From Pedobacter mendelii (GTDB taxonomy: Bacteria; Bacteroidota; Bacteroidia; Sphingobacteriales; Sphingobacteriaceae), in contig NZ_BMDJ01000009.1 in the NCBI RefSeq assembly GCF_014635725.1, positions 150,420-214,419 of the forward strand: a stretch of DNA of 64,000 bases, in the 5' to 3' direction. The position numbers were made by a program, and so were the translations under genes. The notes beneath the pieces were generated by a model. That model did not search any database. It was not told where the DNA came from and was given only the letters and a program-made list of their open reading frames with translations. Of the stretch, positions 54,369 through 63,838 are shown one piece after another (position 1 is the stretch's first letter; each line of letters begins with the position of its first letter).

Positions 54369-55340
54369 CTAAGCTGTATCTATAGATATAAATTTTGCAT
54401 ATTTTTTAGGCGTCAAACCATTGTATCGTTCAAAAAGTCTGGCAAAATGACTTAGGTTCGAAAAACCTAATTGGTAGCCTATTTCCGCTATAGATAAATT
54501 ATTCTCTTTGATAAGATAACCAGCATAATCCATTCTAAAGGATTGGTAGTAGCTGTAAATACTATTGCCAAAAATTTGCCTAAATAATCTGGTAATTTTA
54601 CTCTCACTCATACCATAGCTACTAGCAAGTTTCACTAGACTTGGATTGATGCTTAAATCCTCAACTATATTATCTTTTATTAGATATATTTTTTTTATAT
54701 CTTCATCATTCAGTGCGTATTGCGACCGGATATCTCGCCGCTCAAGTTCTGTGAAAAGTAAAAGGATTAATTCCTCTGCCTTAACTCTGTAGAAAAAATC
54801 CTGTAAATGGCCTGGCATTACTTTAGATAAAATCTGATTGGCTACTCCATGCATGTCAGGCGAGATGAGCTCTTCATAGATAAATGGCTTATCATTACAG
54901 AGGATATCATGCATAATCCTGCGGTCTCCTCTCGGATTGATAAGTGCCTTAAGCTGTTCTACATCTATCATGATGATAATTGTATTGAACCGTGTTTTCG
55001 AAGGGAAAAGCTCCTGGTAATCTATTCCTGCCGATTCGATTTGGGCAAAGGGCCTGAACAATTTATGGTTTTTTCTTGTATCCTGGTCCTGATATATATT
55101 ATGAAAAGTTAGAACAATGCCGTTTGCTCCAGTTGCATTTGTCTTTATATTCAATTCTTCCAACAATTCATATTGCCTGATCATAATCGTAGGGCCATTG
55201 AGAATTGATATTCCTTTAATGTATCCTTTACCGTATATTGCAGGAATTTGCATTGTTCCATCTATTACTTCGGTATCAACAGCTTTTGCAATCGCGTTGA
55301 CCAATTCTTCTGGACTCTTACAATTAATTTCTAAAATCAT
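54369..55340 (-). CDS. AraC-family regulator, third type
   Basis: A 323-residue regulator of a different subfamily from the other two in this window. The N-terminal 200 residues form a sensor domain (LNGPTIMIRQYELLEELN and on). The C-terminal AraC domain has both HTHs: VKLASSYGMSESKITRLFRQ and IAEIGYQLGFSNLSHFARLF, ending NGLTPKKYAKF. It is divergent from the membrane/TonB/DUF4249 gene set across a 337-base spacer and is the likely regulator of it. The ligand is unknown. Confidence 0.9.
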   Translation of the reverse strand: MILEINCKSPEELVNAIAKAVDTEVIDGTMQIPAIYGKGYIKGISILNGPTIMIRQYELLEELNIKTNATGANGIVLTFHNIYQDQDTRKNHKLFRPFAQIESAGIDYQELFPSKTRFNTIIIMIDVEQLKALINPRGDRRIMHDILCNDKPFIYEELISPDMHGVANQILSKVMPGHLQDFFYRVKAEELILLLFTELERRDIRSQYALNDEDIKKIYLIKDNIVEDLSINPSLVKLASSYGMSESKITRLFRQIFGNSIYSYYQSFRMDYAGYLIKENNLSIAEIGYQLGFSNLSHFARLFERYNGLTPKKYAKFISIDTA

Positions 55341-55677
55341 ATTTAACCGGATAGGACTATTTTTATCACGAATATAGCTATTTAATGAATGTTTCCGCAG
55401 GTACTTTTGTGGAAGGTTATATCAGCGCATGTTATTGCTTTTGAATTTTAACAAAAGGATTAACGAAAACAAAAATGGTCATGGCTTATAAATGGTGTAA
55501 GTAAAAATAGCCCTGAGCGATAACGGAGAATCTTGTTAAAAATTTTTTATTCATTTCTTCAGGGTTAGCAACCTTTTTGCAAACAAATGATTAAAACAAA
55601 AGTGCTAGAACAAATAATATCACAGTAGGGAAAAGTAATAACCTTCCGGTGGTCATTACCTAAAAAAAATAATTAAA
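55341..55677. other. Divergent regulatory spacer, AraC / membrane-TonB operon
   Basis: 337 bases without a gene. Apart from the inverted repeat at 55635-55659, the stretch is AT-rich, with no match to the -7 consensus on the operon side. Confidence 0.4.
55635..55659. promoter_or_regulatory. Inverted repeat before the seven-helix protein gene
   Basis: GTAATAACC-TTCCGGT-GGTCATTAC: 9-base arms, one mismatch, 18 bases before the ATG. It could be a leader hairpin or an operator for the divergent AraC regulator. Confidence 0.45.
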
Positions 55678-56469
55678 ATGATAAACAGCTTAAAAATATT
55701 AGCAGAAAGAAACAGCTTGCTTTTCTGCTTCGGTCTATTGAACATGATTGCAGCCATCGCTTTCCTTATCTTTTTACTGTCGACGGATGCTGTGGTTGCT
55801 GGAAGCAATACGTGGCTAAAACCCTTTAAGTTTGCCGTATCTATAGCAATTTTTTCATGGACCATGGCCTGGTATGCCTTTGAGCTGAAAGGCCAGGGAA
55901 CTGTGACAGCATACAGCTGGGTTGTAATCATAACCTTGGGTTTCGAAATCATTTATATATCGATTCAGGGTGCACGGGGACAGTTGTCACATTTCAATAC
56001 CAGCTCTAGTTTTTATGCTACCATGACTTTGATGATGGGTATAATGGCCCTAATTGTAACGCTATGGACACTATACATAGGGGTTTTATTTTTTACTAAT
56101 GACGTGAAGCCTCTTCCAAACTATTACTTATGGGCAATACGGACAAGTATCATTCTTTTTGTGATTTTCGCTCTTGAGGGCGGTCTCATGGGTGCCAGGC
56201 TAAGCCATAGCGTCGGCCGGGTTGGAAATGATATGGGCTTACCGCTTGTCAAGTGGAATACGCGAATAGGTGACCTTCGTGTAGCCCATTTTATTGGAAT
56301 GCACGCCCTTCAAATCATTCCTATTTTTTCCTGGTACATTTTAAAAAGCACAAAAGGAACGCTCGCCCTTGCATTTGCTTACGCGCTACTCGCATCATTT
56401 ACATTCCTACAGGCCATAAAGGGTAGGCCTTTATTGAGATTTCCCGTTAAAAATATCGTACACAAATAA
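55678..56469 (+). CDS. Seven-helix membrane protein of unknown function
   Basis: A 263-residue protein with about seven hydrophobic segments. Conserved-looking elements are SNTWLKPFKFAVSIAIFSWT near residue 45 and the helix VAHFIGMHALQIIPIFSWYI near residue 205. The latter puts two His residues five apart inside the membrane and follows a loop with Arg residues (KWNTRIGDLR). I do not recognise a named family. It heads an operon with a TonB-dependent receptor (25 bases on) and a DUF4249 lipoprotein. Confidence 0.68.
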   Translation: MINSLKILAERNSLLFCFGLLNMIAAIAFLIFLLSTDAVVAGSNTWLKPFKFAVSIAIFSWTMAWYAFELKGQGTVTAYSWVVIITLGFEIIYISIQGARGQLSHFNTSSSFYATMTLMMGIMALIVTLWTLYIGVLFFTNDVKPLPNYYLWAIRTSIILFVIFALEGGLMGARLSHSVGRVGNDMGLPLVKWNTRIGDLRVAHFIGMHALQIIPIFSWYILKSTKGTLALAFAYALLASFTFLQAIKGRPLLRFPVKNIVHK

Positions 56470-56494
56470 TCCTAAGAACTAACTGTTCCATTTA

Positions 56495-58891
56495 ATGTTT
56501 AATCCCCGATCCTCTTATTTTATATTACCAGTATATTTCATTTTACTGTTTTTTCTAAATTCCTTTCAACTTAGCGCCCAGCAAATATACCCTATCAAGG
56601 GAACTGTTGTCGATAGAGATTCAGGAATTCCCCTCCCTAAAGTTAGCCTCGTGGAAATAGGTAGGGGCCAGAATACGATTGCCAATGACCAAGGTGAATA
56701 TTTGCTTGACCTTGCAAAAGGAACTCATTTCATCCGAATTGCTTATGTCGGTTATGCTTCCCAGACCATTGAGATTGACGTCCAGGGTGCTGATGTAAGA
56801 AATATTCAATTGCAGCAGAACTTAAACCAATTAATGGAAGTTAGTGTGGTTGGTAGCACAAAAGCCACTGATATTAGTAGCCCCCAAATGAGCCAAAACC
56901 GGCTAACCATAAATGAGATTTCTAAGATTCCGGCCATATTTGGTGAGGTTGACCCACTTAAAGCAATTCTTCAACTTCCTGGAGTTACCAATGCTGGCGA
57001 GGGATCATCCGGTTTTAATGTCCGTGGAGGTAGCTCTGATCAAAATCTTGTACTACTTGATGAAGCTCCCATTTTTACCTCATCCCATTTGCTTGGTTTG
57101 TTTTCGGTTTTCAACCCTGATATAATCGAGAATCTTACGCTCTACAAGGGGGGCATTCCTGCCCGTTATGGCGGCAGGGTTTCCTCGGTTCTAGATGTAA
57201 AAACCAGAATTATGACAGCGCCTAAATTTGAATTAAACGGTGGAATAGGTTTAATAACCAGCAGGCTAACGACCATTGTTCCATTTAGTAAAGATAAGGG
57301 TGCAATCCTTTTATCCGGTAGAAGCTCATATGCCCATTTATTCCTAAAAGCTACGGGTAATGAAAATATAGCCTATTTCTATGACCTGAATGCAAAAGTA
57401 AATTATAGCTTTGGTGAAAATAACCGGGTGTCACTCTCTGCTTATCTTGGAAGTGATGCCCTTGGTATAAGCGACAACTTTATTAATGATTACGGCAATA
57501 CATTCATTAATGGAAATTGGGAACATAAATTTTCCAAAAAACTCATCAGCACACTTACGCTATTATATTCAGGCTATGACTTCAGGTTAAGGATTAATCC
57601 GATTGGACTGGATTGGACTGCCGGAATAAACAGTACGAAATTTCAGTATGATATTGTGCAACAAGCATCCCAAAGACTTAAGCTTAGCTATGGGTTGAGT
57701 AGTGTATATTACCAGATCAAGCCAGGGGAGATAGTTCCATTTGGTGATAGATCACCTGTCAATGCCTTAAAACTTATAGACAAGAATTCTTTTGAAACTT
57801 CAGCATATATCCAGGCTGAGCAAGAACTGAGTCCAGGCTTGAATCTAAGCTATGGCGTGCGAATTAGTTCATTTTTGAGGATGGGTGGACGCGATCTCAA
57901 TTTATATGAATCCGCTCCGGTTGTATATGATAAGCAGCTCGGTATTTATAACTCGGCTCAGCCTAATGCAGTACAGCGCTTTGCTAAGAACAAAATAGTG
58001 GATAAATTCATATATCCTGAACCAAGACTCGCCCTATCGGTGCAGTTGAACGAGCGGGAAAGTATCAAACTTAGCTATCATAGGATTGTTCAATACCTAC
58101 ATCTGATCTCAAATACGAATTCACCGACACCTGTAGATGTATGGACGCCTAGCGACCGATATTTCAAGCCCCAGATTGCAGATCAGCTAGGTTTAGGATA
58201 TTTCCGCAACCTGGATAACAATCAATATTCACTGGAGGTGGAAACCTATTTTAAAAAAGTACAGAACAGATTGGATTATATTGATGGTGCAAATCTAGTG
58301 GGGAACGATGCCCTTGAGCAAGTGATTTTAAGTGGAAAATCCAGAGCCTATGGTCTGGAAGTATTATTCAGGAAAAATTATGGAAAGCTTACTGGTTGGT
58401 TATCCTATACCTTAAGCAGAACCGAGCAGCAAACAAGAGGTGCAAATTCTGATGAGCCAGGAATTAACAATGGTAACTGGTATCTTACCAATTTTGATAA
58501 ACCACATAATCTATCATTAACCTCATTTTATAAGCTTAACGATAAACTTTCAATTGGAGCAACGTTTACCTATCAGACAGGCAGGCCGACAAGCTATCCA
58601 GTTGGTAAGTTTGACTATGCAGGAATACAGATTCCTATATATGGTGCGAGGAATGCCTATAGACTCCCTGACTTCCATCATTTAGACCTTTCCTTATCCT
58701 ATATTCCAAATCCAAAATCCATTAAAAGAATTAGGGGTGAATGGGTACTAAGTATATATAACCTATATAATAGAAAGAATACATCCTCGGTAAACTTTGG
58801 GCAAAATGGAGATACCTACCAAAGCGAATCAATTAGACTATCCATATTCGGCATTGTACCAGCCATTACCTATAACTTTAAATTTAAATGA
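56495..58891 (+). CDS. TonB-dependent outer-membrane receptor with carboxypeptidase-like N-domain
   Basis: A 798-residue receptor. The signal peptide ends at QLSAQ. A carboxypeptidase-regulatory-like domain (IKGTVVDRDSGIPLPKVSLV) is followed by a plug domain (VDPLKAILQLPGVTNAGEGS, GGSSDQNLVLLDEAPIF, YGGRVSSVLDVKT). The C-terminal barrel ends in Phe-Lys-Phe-Lys. It is not SusC-length (about 1000), so it is of the shorter class paired with DUF4249, which overlaps it by 4 bases. The ligand is unknown; siderophore, metal or small organic molecules are all possible. Confidence 0.92.
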   Translation: MFNPRSSYFILPVYFILLFFLNSFQLSAQQIYPIKGTVVDRDSGIPLPKVSLVEIGRGQNTIANDQGEYLLDLAKGTHFIRIAYVGYASQTIEIDVQGADVRNIQLQQNLNQLMEVSVVGSTKATDISSPQMSQNRLTINEISKIPAIFGEVDPLKAILQLPGVTNAGEGSSGFNVRGGSSDQNLVLLDEAPIFTSSHLLGLFSVFNPDIIENLTLYKGGIPARYGGRVSSVLDVKTRIMTAPKFELNGGIGLITSRLTTIVPFSKDKGAILLSGRSSYAHLFLKATGNENIAYFYDLNAKVNYSFGENNRVSLSAYLGSDALGISDNFINDYGNTFINGNWEHKFSKKLISTLTLLYSGYDFRLRINPIGLDWTAGINSTKFQYDIVQQASQRLKLSYGLSSVYYQIKPGEIVPFGDRSPVNALKLIDKNSFETSAYIQAEQELSPGLNLSYGVRISSFLRMGGRDLNLYESAPVVYDKQLGIYNSAQPNAVQRFAKNKIVDKFIYPEPRLALSVQLNERESIKLSYHRIVQYLHLISNTNSPTPVDVWTPSDRYFKPQIADQLGLGYFRNLDNNQYSLEVETYFKKVQNRLDYIDGANLVGNDALEQVILSGKSRAYGLEVLFRKNYGKLTGWLSYTLSRTEQQTRGANSDEPGINNGNWYLTNFDKPHNLSLTSFYKLNDKLSIGATFTYQTGRPTSYPVGKFDYAGIQIPIYGARNAYRLPDFHHLDLSLSYIPNPKSIKRIRGEWVLSIYNLYNRKNTSSVNFGQNGDTYQSESIRLSIFGIVPAITYNFKFK

Positions 58892-59712
58892 AACTAAAAT
58901 CCGCTATTGTCATATTGTGTTTTTTTAACCTGATACTATTTTACTCCTGTGAGAAGTCTGTTGTCTTAGAATTAGAGACCGCTTCGCCGAAGTTAGTCGT
59001 AGAAGCTGATATTAATTTGCTCAAAGGTACCTCAGGGAATTACCAGAAGATTAAGTTATCTTTATCAACCCCATATTATGCTAATCAAAGATCACCAGTT
59101 GAAAATGCTCAAAGTGTCACGGTGAGTAACAGCAAGGGTCTGGTTTTTAATTTCGTTCCAAATAAAGTTCCAGGTGAATACGTATGCCAGGATTTTTTAG
59201 CCCAACTTGGCGAGAAATATGAATTAAATATAACCTACGAGGGAAAGAAATATTCAGCATCTGAACAGCTCATTGAATGCCCAAATATTTCGAAGGTTAT
59301 TCAAAATGAAGATGGTGGATTTGGTGGAGGCGAAATGGAAGTGACAATGCTTTATACTGATGTCCAAAATGTCGATAATCAATATATGACCATATTTAGG
59401 TCACCTTATAACCAGTTACCCCAGCTATCTGTATATGAGGATAAGTTTTATCAAGGTGTTCAAATGTCTGCCAGCATTACCGAAAAGAAACTCAAGAAAG
59501 ATGATATATTGGAGATTAGACTGGAGGGTATTTCAAAATCTTATTTTAACTACCTGAGGTTATCTCTTCAAAACGCAGCGGGTGCAAATCCCTTTCAGGC
59601 TATTGCAGCCAATGCAAGAGGAAATATTATTAACAGGGATATTCCTGGCGACAATGCATTAGGGTATTTTCGGTTATCTGAAACTGATAGTATTGATTAT
59701 ATAATTAGATAG
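58888..59712 (+). CDS. DUF4249-family lipoprotein, TonB receptor partner
   Basis: A 274-residue lipoprotein, lipobox FYSC near residue 21 (MKLKSAIVILCFFNLILFYSC). After the Cys, LETASPKLVVEADINLLKG and the strand NAQSVTVSNSKGLVFNFVPN match DUF4249. These proteins usually follow a TonB receptor and are thought to help it bind ligand or open, on the outer-membrane surface. Its ATG overlaps the receptor stop by 4 bases (ATGA), showing translational coupling. Confidence 0.85.
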   Translation: MKLKSAIVILCFFNLILFYSCEKSVVLELETASPKLVVEADINLLKGTSGNYQKIKLSLSTPYYANQRSPVENAQSVTVSNSKGLVFNFVPNKVPGEYVCQDFLAQLGEKYELNITYEGKKYSASEQLIECPNISKVIQNEDGGFGGGEMEVTMLYTDVQNVDNQYMTIFRSPYNQLPQLSVYEDKFYQGVQMSASITEKKLKKDDILEIRLEGISKSYFNYLRLSLQNAAGANPFQAIAANARGNIINRDIPGDNALGYFRLSETDSIDYIIR

Positions 59713-59766
59713 CCATTTCAAATTTAAGACTATTCTAAGCCATTCTATTTATTTGATTCGTTTCAT

Positions 59767-59787
59767 AGGCCCTGATAAATAGGGCCT
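59767..59787 (+). terminator. Possible terminator after the TonB/DUF4249 operon
   Basis: AGGCCCT (59767-59773)/AGGGCCT (59781-59787) stem with a 7-base loop, 54 bases past the stop. The T run is weak (CTCGTGAAATTTTT). Nothing else is seen in 59713-60006. Confidence 0.45.
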
Positions 59788-60006
59788 CTCGTGAAATTTT
59801 TCTTTGTCCATGAGTAATGATAACTTATGAGGCCCTAGAAGTACAAAGCCGCGAAAGTTAAGGTGCAAGGACCAGCCATTGGTAAGGGGAACATCATAGG
59901 ATCAGAACTAAATTTTTCTCATTCTGGCTACCAGAATCCTCTATATGGTTACTTCTAAGTTGATAATGATACAGACCTTTACTATCGTTAATTAAATCAT
60001 AAGAAA

Positions 60007-60957
60007 ATGGAAAATCAAAATGCCGTAAGTTTAAGCCAAGGTACTTTCACCTCTTCAAGCCCGATAGTACTATCGGTCCCTGGTCGCCAGGTAGAATTGC
60101 AAATCAAGGTTTCAGCACCTGCCATCGGGAATAACCTTCCTATTATACTGCTGTCACATGGCCATGGGATGTCAAACTTCCTTTCTTCATTGCGTGGTTA
60201 CGGACCACTTGCTGATTTTTATGCAAGTCAAGGCTTCGTGGTAATACAGCCAACTCACCTGGACTCGAAAACACTGAATTTGGATCCGGATGGTCCCGAA
60301 GGGCCATTATTCTGGAAGTCTCGTGCTACGGATATGCATGTTATACTTGACTACCTTGATCAGATAGAAGAGATAGTTCCGGGATTAGCAGGTCGCCTGG
60401 ATAAAAACCAGGTAGTCGCGGTAGGGCACTCACTGGGTGGGCATACCGTGTCCATTTTGGCAGGCATGCGCCTTACCGATCCCAAAGATAAAAAAGAAGT
60501 AATTTTAAATGAACCACGTATAAAGGCTGCTGTAATCATTGCCGGACCTGGAAGCCCAGCGGGACTTGCACCTTTCGCAGCAGAACATTATCCAATATTT
60601 GGAACCTCAGATTTCACTGAGATGACCTTGCCATGTCTGATAGTAACCGGGGATAATGATAATAATCCCATGTTCTCAGAACGTGCCGATTGGCGTAGCG
60701 ATGCATACCATTTAAGCAATGGTCCCAAGTGCCTGCTTACCATACTGGGTGGAGAACATATTCTGGGTGGAATTTCCGGATATGATGCAGCCGAAACAAC
60801 CGATGAAAGTCCTGAACGAGTTGCGTTGGTCCAACAGGCTACCCTGGCCTATATTCGTACAGCACTATATCCGGAAGATTCTAGTTGGGAAAATATCCAA
60901 GACCAATTACAATCGGAGGATGAACCGAAGGCCATAATCGAATTGAAAGGATATTAA
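60007..60957 (+). CDS. Alpha/beta hydrolase (chlorophyllase/dienelactone-hydrolase-like)
   Basis: A 316-residue cytoplasmic hydrolase without a signal peptide. The oxyanion region is LPIILLSHGHGMSNFLSSLR. The nucleophile is Ser in VAVGHSLGGHTVS (about residue 144). The acid is in LIVTGDNDNNPMF, and the His lies in LGGEHILGG near the C-terminal third. It is probably an esterase or lactonase; the substrate is unknown. It is monocistronic, with a 50-base spacer upstream of a 21-base hairpin-free AT-rich region. Confidence 0.85.
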   Translation: MENQNAVSLSQGTFTSSSPIVLSVPGRQVELQIKVSAPAIGNNLPIILLSHGHGMSNFLSSLRGYGPLADFYASQGFVVIQPTHLDSKTLNLDPDGPEGPLFWKSRATDMHVILDYLDQIEEIVPGLAGRLDKNQVVAVGHSLGGHTVSILAGMRLTDPKDKKEVILNEPRIKAAVIIAGPGSPAGLAPFAAEHYPIFGTSDFTEMTLPCLIVTGDNDNNPMFSERADWRSDAYHLSNGPKCLLTILGGEHILGGISGYDAAETTDESPERVALVQQATLAYIRTALYPEDSSWENIQDQLQSEDEPKAIIELKGY

Positions 60958-61071
60958 AATACAAACTTTATCTAAATATAATTAGAATGCTTTTATTAAA
61001 GGTTCTTTAGAAAACTTAGTAAATCTCTGACGCAAGAAACTTATGCATAAGAACGTTCAGTCACCATATTA

Positions 61072-61119
61072 AGCCCCCAACGCATTAATGGCAAGCAGCT
61101 ATTGATGCGCTTTGGGGCT
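61072..61119. terminator. Large hairpin, possible terminator after the hydrolase gene
   Basis: AGCCCC-c-AA-CGCAT pairs with ATGCG-c-TT-GGGGCT; a long 20-base loop separates the arms and TATTGTTGTT follows. It lies 115 bases past the stop codon. Confidence 0.5.
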
Positions 61120-61427
61120 ATTGTTGTTATCAGTAAAATGCATAATGTCAATTTTTCAGGTCGGACTTAACTGGTGGAGATATATCATATTTGATTGGAA
61201 GGCTGGACTAAAAAACATTTTTTTATCTCAAGTAGATGTCCTTGACTAAGTCAACGCGACTATATTGAAGAGCCCAAATTCAAAGATTTCGCTATACAAT
61301 TTGCTAAGGATTAAAATACAACTAAAGTTAAAACGCTGAAAATAATTAAACTGCTTAGACAAATAAGACCATAGATTTACAGACCGCCCGCTAATTATTA
61401 AGAGAGAGATTTTGTATATTTGAGAAC

Positions 61428-61828
61428 GAGAAGCATGATCAATGGCAGAAAGCGGTCTTAAATTTGTTTGCTGAGTGTCTTTTAGTTCATGTACAGCGAT
61501 ACAATTAGATTTGACCGACCAGCAATTAGTAGATGCCGTCCTAGAGGAGAGTGGAAATAGAACAAGTTATTGGATTTACTTACAGATAATTATTGAAGCA
61601 ATGGAGCTATGCCAAAATCTTCACCTCAAGCATCTATAACGCAATAACACATTTTTGATTAAACTTTTACCCTGTGGTAATTCATTGGGGGTGATAATTT
61701 TTTTAGGTGCTGAAAAGTTCGCGAAAGCCATTCATTTTAAATGTAGCTACATTGGGAGTAACTATAATGTAAATAATGATCCAGGTTGGAAATATCATAA
61801 CCAGGAGGAAGCACTTTACCTATCATAA
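61428..61828 (+). pseudogene. Degraded reading frame of unknown family
   Basis: Protein-like sequence runs in one frame (HDQWQKAVLNLFAECLLVHV), shifts frame near 61496 (one base short), continues as LTDQQLVDAVLEESGNRTSY and IYLQIIIEAMELCQNLHLKH, meets TAA at 61637, then goes on in the same frame with FLGAEKFAKAIHFK and NVNNDPGWKYHNQEEALYLS to TAA 61826. Two defects in about 400 bases argue for a decayed gene. A TATATTTG box lies just upstream at 61415. I do not recognise the family. Confidence 0.4.
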
Positions 61829-62078
61829 AAACTCGCATTAATATATATAATTGAACTCGCGTTTGATTTTAAGAACATCCTGCTCAACACAAATTTCATA
61901 GAGCATGGTTTTAATAGAACCAATTTTATTAACCATAAGGGAACCAGCAATATTTAGTATGCTTTTGAGATAGTAATTTACGCCTCGATGGGTGGAGATG
62001 AACCAAAAGGAAATTTATAAGTGAAAAGAAATCCATAGACTGATTTTATTCCATGGTAATAAATAATTAGAATATAAA

Positions 62079-62993
62079 ATGACTATTGACAAAGACTTTC
62101 AGAAAATTAGCTCATTAAGCGAATTGCATAGGATGTTGGGGCTGCCAAAACCTCTACATCCATTACTTAGTTTGATTGAAAATATGGATAACAGCTTGTC
62201 GCACGAAGCATTGGGCAGACCTCATATTCTCAATTACTATAAAATGTCCTATAAATCCAATCATCAGGGAAAGTTTAGATATGGTCAGCATTTTTACGAT
62301 TTTGATGAAGGCGGGCTTTTTTTTTGTTCTCCCAACCAAGTGATTTCAGATGATGATGTTACTGGCGATCATTCAGGTTATACCCTATTGGTCCACCCAG
62401 ATTTTTTTCTGACCTATCCGTTAGCAAAAAAAATAAAACAATATGGTTTTTTTTCATACTCAGTCAATGAAGCATTACACCTTTCAGATAAAGAAAGAGA
62501 TACCATAATTTCAGTATTTAGAAATATTGATGAAGAATTACAGGGCAGGATTGATGATTTCAGCCAAGATGTTATTATTTCCCAGATAGAATTACTTTTG
62601 AATTATGCCAATCGTTTCTATAAACGGCAATTTATTACTCGAAGGGCATTCAATAACAATTTTTTGCAAGTGATAGAGGATACCTTGGAACAGTGCTTCG
62701 AAAAATCAGATTTACTGATTCCCGGAATCCCCACTGTACAATACCTTTCAGGAAAGGTAAATATGTCTCCGGGCTACTTAAGCGATATGTTGAGGTCACT
62801 TACAGGCCAGAATGCCCAGCAGCATATCCACAACAAATTGATAGAAAAAGCAAAAGAAAAATTGTCCATTAGCAGTTTGACAATAGGAGAAATTGCCTTT
62901 CAGCTGGGATTTGAACACCCACAATCTTTTAGCAAGTTTTTTAAGCAGAAAACCAGCTCCTCTCCAGTAGAATTTCGCAGATCATTTAATTAA
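62079..62993 (+). CDS. AraC-family regulator, paralogue B
   Basis: A 304-residue regulator clearly related to the gene at 47476. Shared features are YDFDEGGLFFCSPNQV against DYDDGTMVFISPGQV, FFSYSVNEALHLSDKER against FFSYEVTEALHLSKKER, and RFYKRQFITR against RFYDRQFITR. The DNA-binding half has both HTHs (VQYLSGKVNMSPGYLSDMLR and IGEIAFQLGFEHPQSFSKFF). No structural gene follows directly; a Crp/Fnr gene comes 258 bases later. Its targets are unknown. Confidence 0.9.
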   Translation: MTIDKDFQKISSLSELHRMLGLPKPLHPLLSLIENMDNSLSHEALGRPHILNYYKMSYKSNHQGKFRYGQHFYDFDEGGLFFCSPNQVISDDDVTGDHSGYTLLVHPDFFLTYPLAKKIKQYGFFSYSVNEALHLSDKERDTIISVFRNIDEELQGRIDDFSQDVIISQIELLLNYANRFYKRQFITRRAFNNNFLQVIEDTLEQCFEKSDLLIPGIPTVQYLSGKVNMSPGYLSDMLRSLTGQNAQQHIHNKLIEKAKEKLSISSLTIGEIAFQLGFEHPQSFSKFFKQKTSSSPVEFRRSFN

Positions 62994-63189
62994 CTTTTAG
63001 CCTCTATCTCTCTGAAAAATAGTCATTTGAAATTAGAAAATCGGACATTAAATTTTCGGCTTCATTCTACTTCTTCGTATTTAAACCATTTAAAGGACTA
63101 TGTGGTATAAATACATTGGTTAAACACTTTAATTCTGTCCTTAGGCTATGAATGGTTAAGCGAATACTTTATTAAATCTGCCGGAACAA

Positions 63190-63203
63190 TTTCCTACCGG
63201 AAA
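63190..63203. promoter_or_regulatory. Palindrome in the Crp/Fnr gene promoter
   Basis: TTTCC-TACC-GGAAA is a perfect 5-4-5 palindrome 17 bases upstream of the -7 box, where the -33 element should be. It may be an operator for a repressor of this gene. Confidence 0.35.
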
Positions 63204-63220
63204 AACTGTGATTAATAACT

Positions 63221-63228
63221 TAGCTTTG
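63221..63228 (+). promoter_or_regulatory. -7 box for the intact Crp/Fnr gene
   Basis: TAGCTTTG matches TAnnTTTG 23 bases before the ATG at 63252. Confidence 0.5.
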
Positions 63229-63251
63229 GTATTGCTTATAAATAATTCCAG

Positions 63252-63815
63252 ATGCATAATAAACTAAGGGAGCATATTGAAAAGATTGTACAACTTAATG
63301 ATGATGAATTCGAATTTGTTTGCACTCATTTTACTAGCAGAATGTTTAAAAAACATCAACTTCTTATTCAGGAAGGTAATCCTGTAAAGTTCTCTTATTT
63401 TGTAGTTTCTGGATTATTAAAACTTGTCCATACTGATAATTCAGGGAAACAGCACATCGTTTCTTTCGCTATGGAAGACTGGTGGGAGAGTGATTTCAAT
63501 GCCTACTTCGCAGGAACCAACGCAACACTGTCACTGGAATGCCTTGAGGATACAGAGGTTCTTTGTCTGTTGTTCGAAGACTATAAAAAGTTGTGCGAGG
63601 GCCTGCAGAAGATGGAAAGATTCTTTCTCTTCAAAGCAAACCATGGCTTCCTCGCTTCACAACACCGCATTATCTCCTCGATGACATCTAATTCTAAAGA
63701 GCGTTATGAACAATTGCTTGTACAATATCCTTCTCTAATTCAGCGAGTTCCGAAAGGGCTTCTGGCCGCTTACCTTGGAGTTTCTCGTGAAACGCTCAGC
63801 AGGCTTACTCCATAA
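63252..63815 (+). CDS. Crp/Fnr-family transcriptional regulator (intact)
   Basis: A 187-residue regulator. The N-terminal effector domain has the jelly-roll strands FKKHQLLIQEGNPVKFSYFV and SGLLKLVHTDNSGKQHIVSF, then a long dimer helix. The C-terminal HTH is PKGLLAAYLGVSRETLSRL. Its recognition helix SRETLSR keeps the Arg, Glu and Arg positions with which E. coli CRP (SRETVGR) reads TGTGA. The family here ends soon after the recognition helix, as in other Bacteroidota members. Two CRP-like palindromes lie directly after the stop codon. Confidence 0.88.
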   Translation: MHNKLREHIEKIVQLNDDEFEFVCTHFTSRMFKKHQLLIQEGNPVKFSYFVVSGLLKLVHTDNSGKQHIVSFAMEDWWESDFNAYFAGTNATLSLECLEDTEVLCLLFEDYKKLCEGLQKMERFFLFKANHGFLASQHRIISSMTSNSKERYEQLLVQYPSLIQRVPKGLLAAYLGVSRETLSRLTP

Positions 63816-63831
63816 TGTGATTTATCTCACC
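63816..63831. promoter_or_regulatory. CRP-like palindrome 1
   Basis: TGTGA-TTTATC-TCACC: one mismatch from the TGTGA-N6-TCACA consensus. It begins at the base after the Crp/Fnr stop codon. Confidence 0.5.
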
Positions 63832-63838
63832 TAATAGT

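Larger units (their letters stand above)
60958..62078. other. 1.1 kb gene-poor stretch with decayed coding remnants
   Basis: No intact gene is supported. It contains a large hairpin at 61072-61119, a 34-codon frame at 61145-61249 (Trp-rich, no evidence of use) and a degenerate frame at 61428-61828. The remainder (61829-62078) looks like ordinary AT-rich spacer before the AraC gene. Confidence 0.5.

Noticed and set aside
61145..61249. 34-codon frame, Trp-rich, after the hydrolase gene
   Set aside because: Too short, no ribosome or promoter signal, in a region of decay; kept only as a note.
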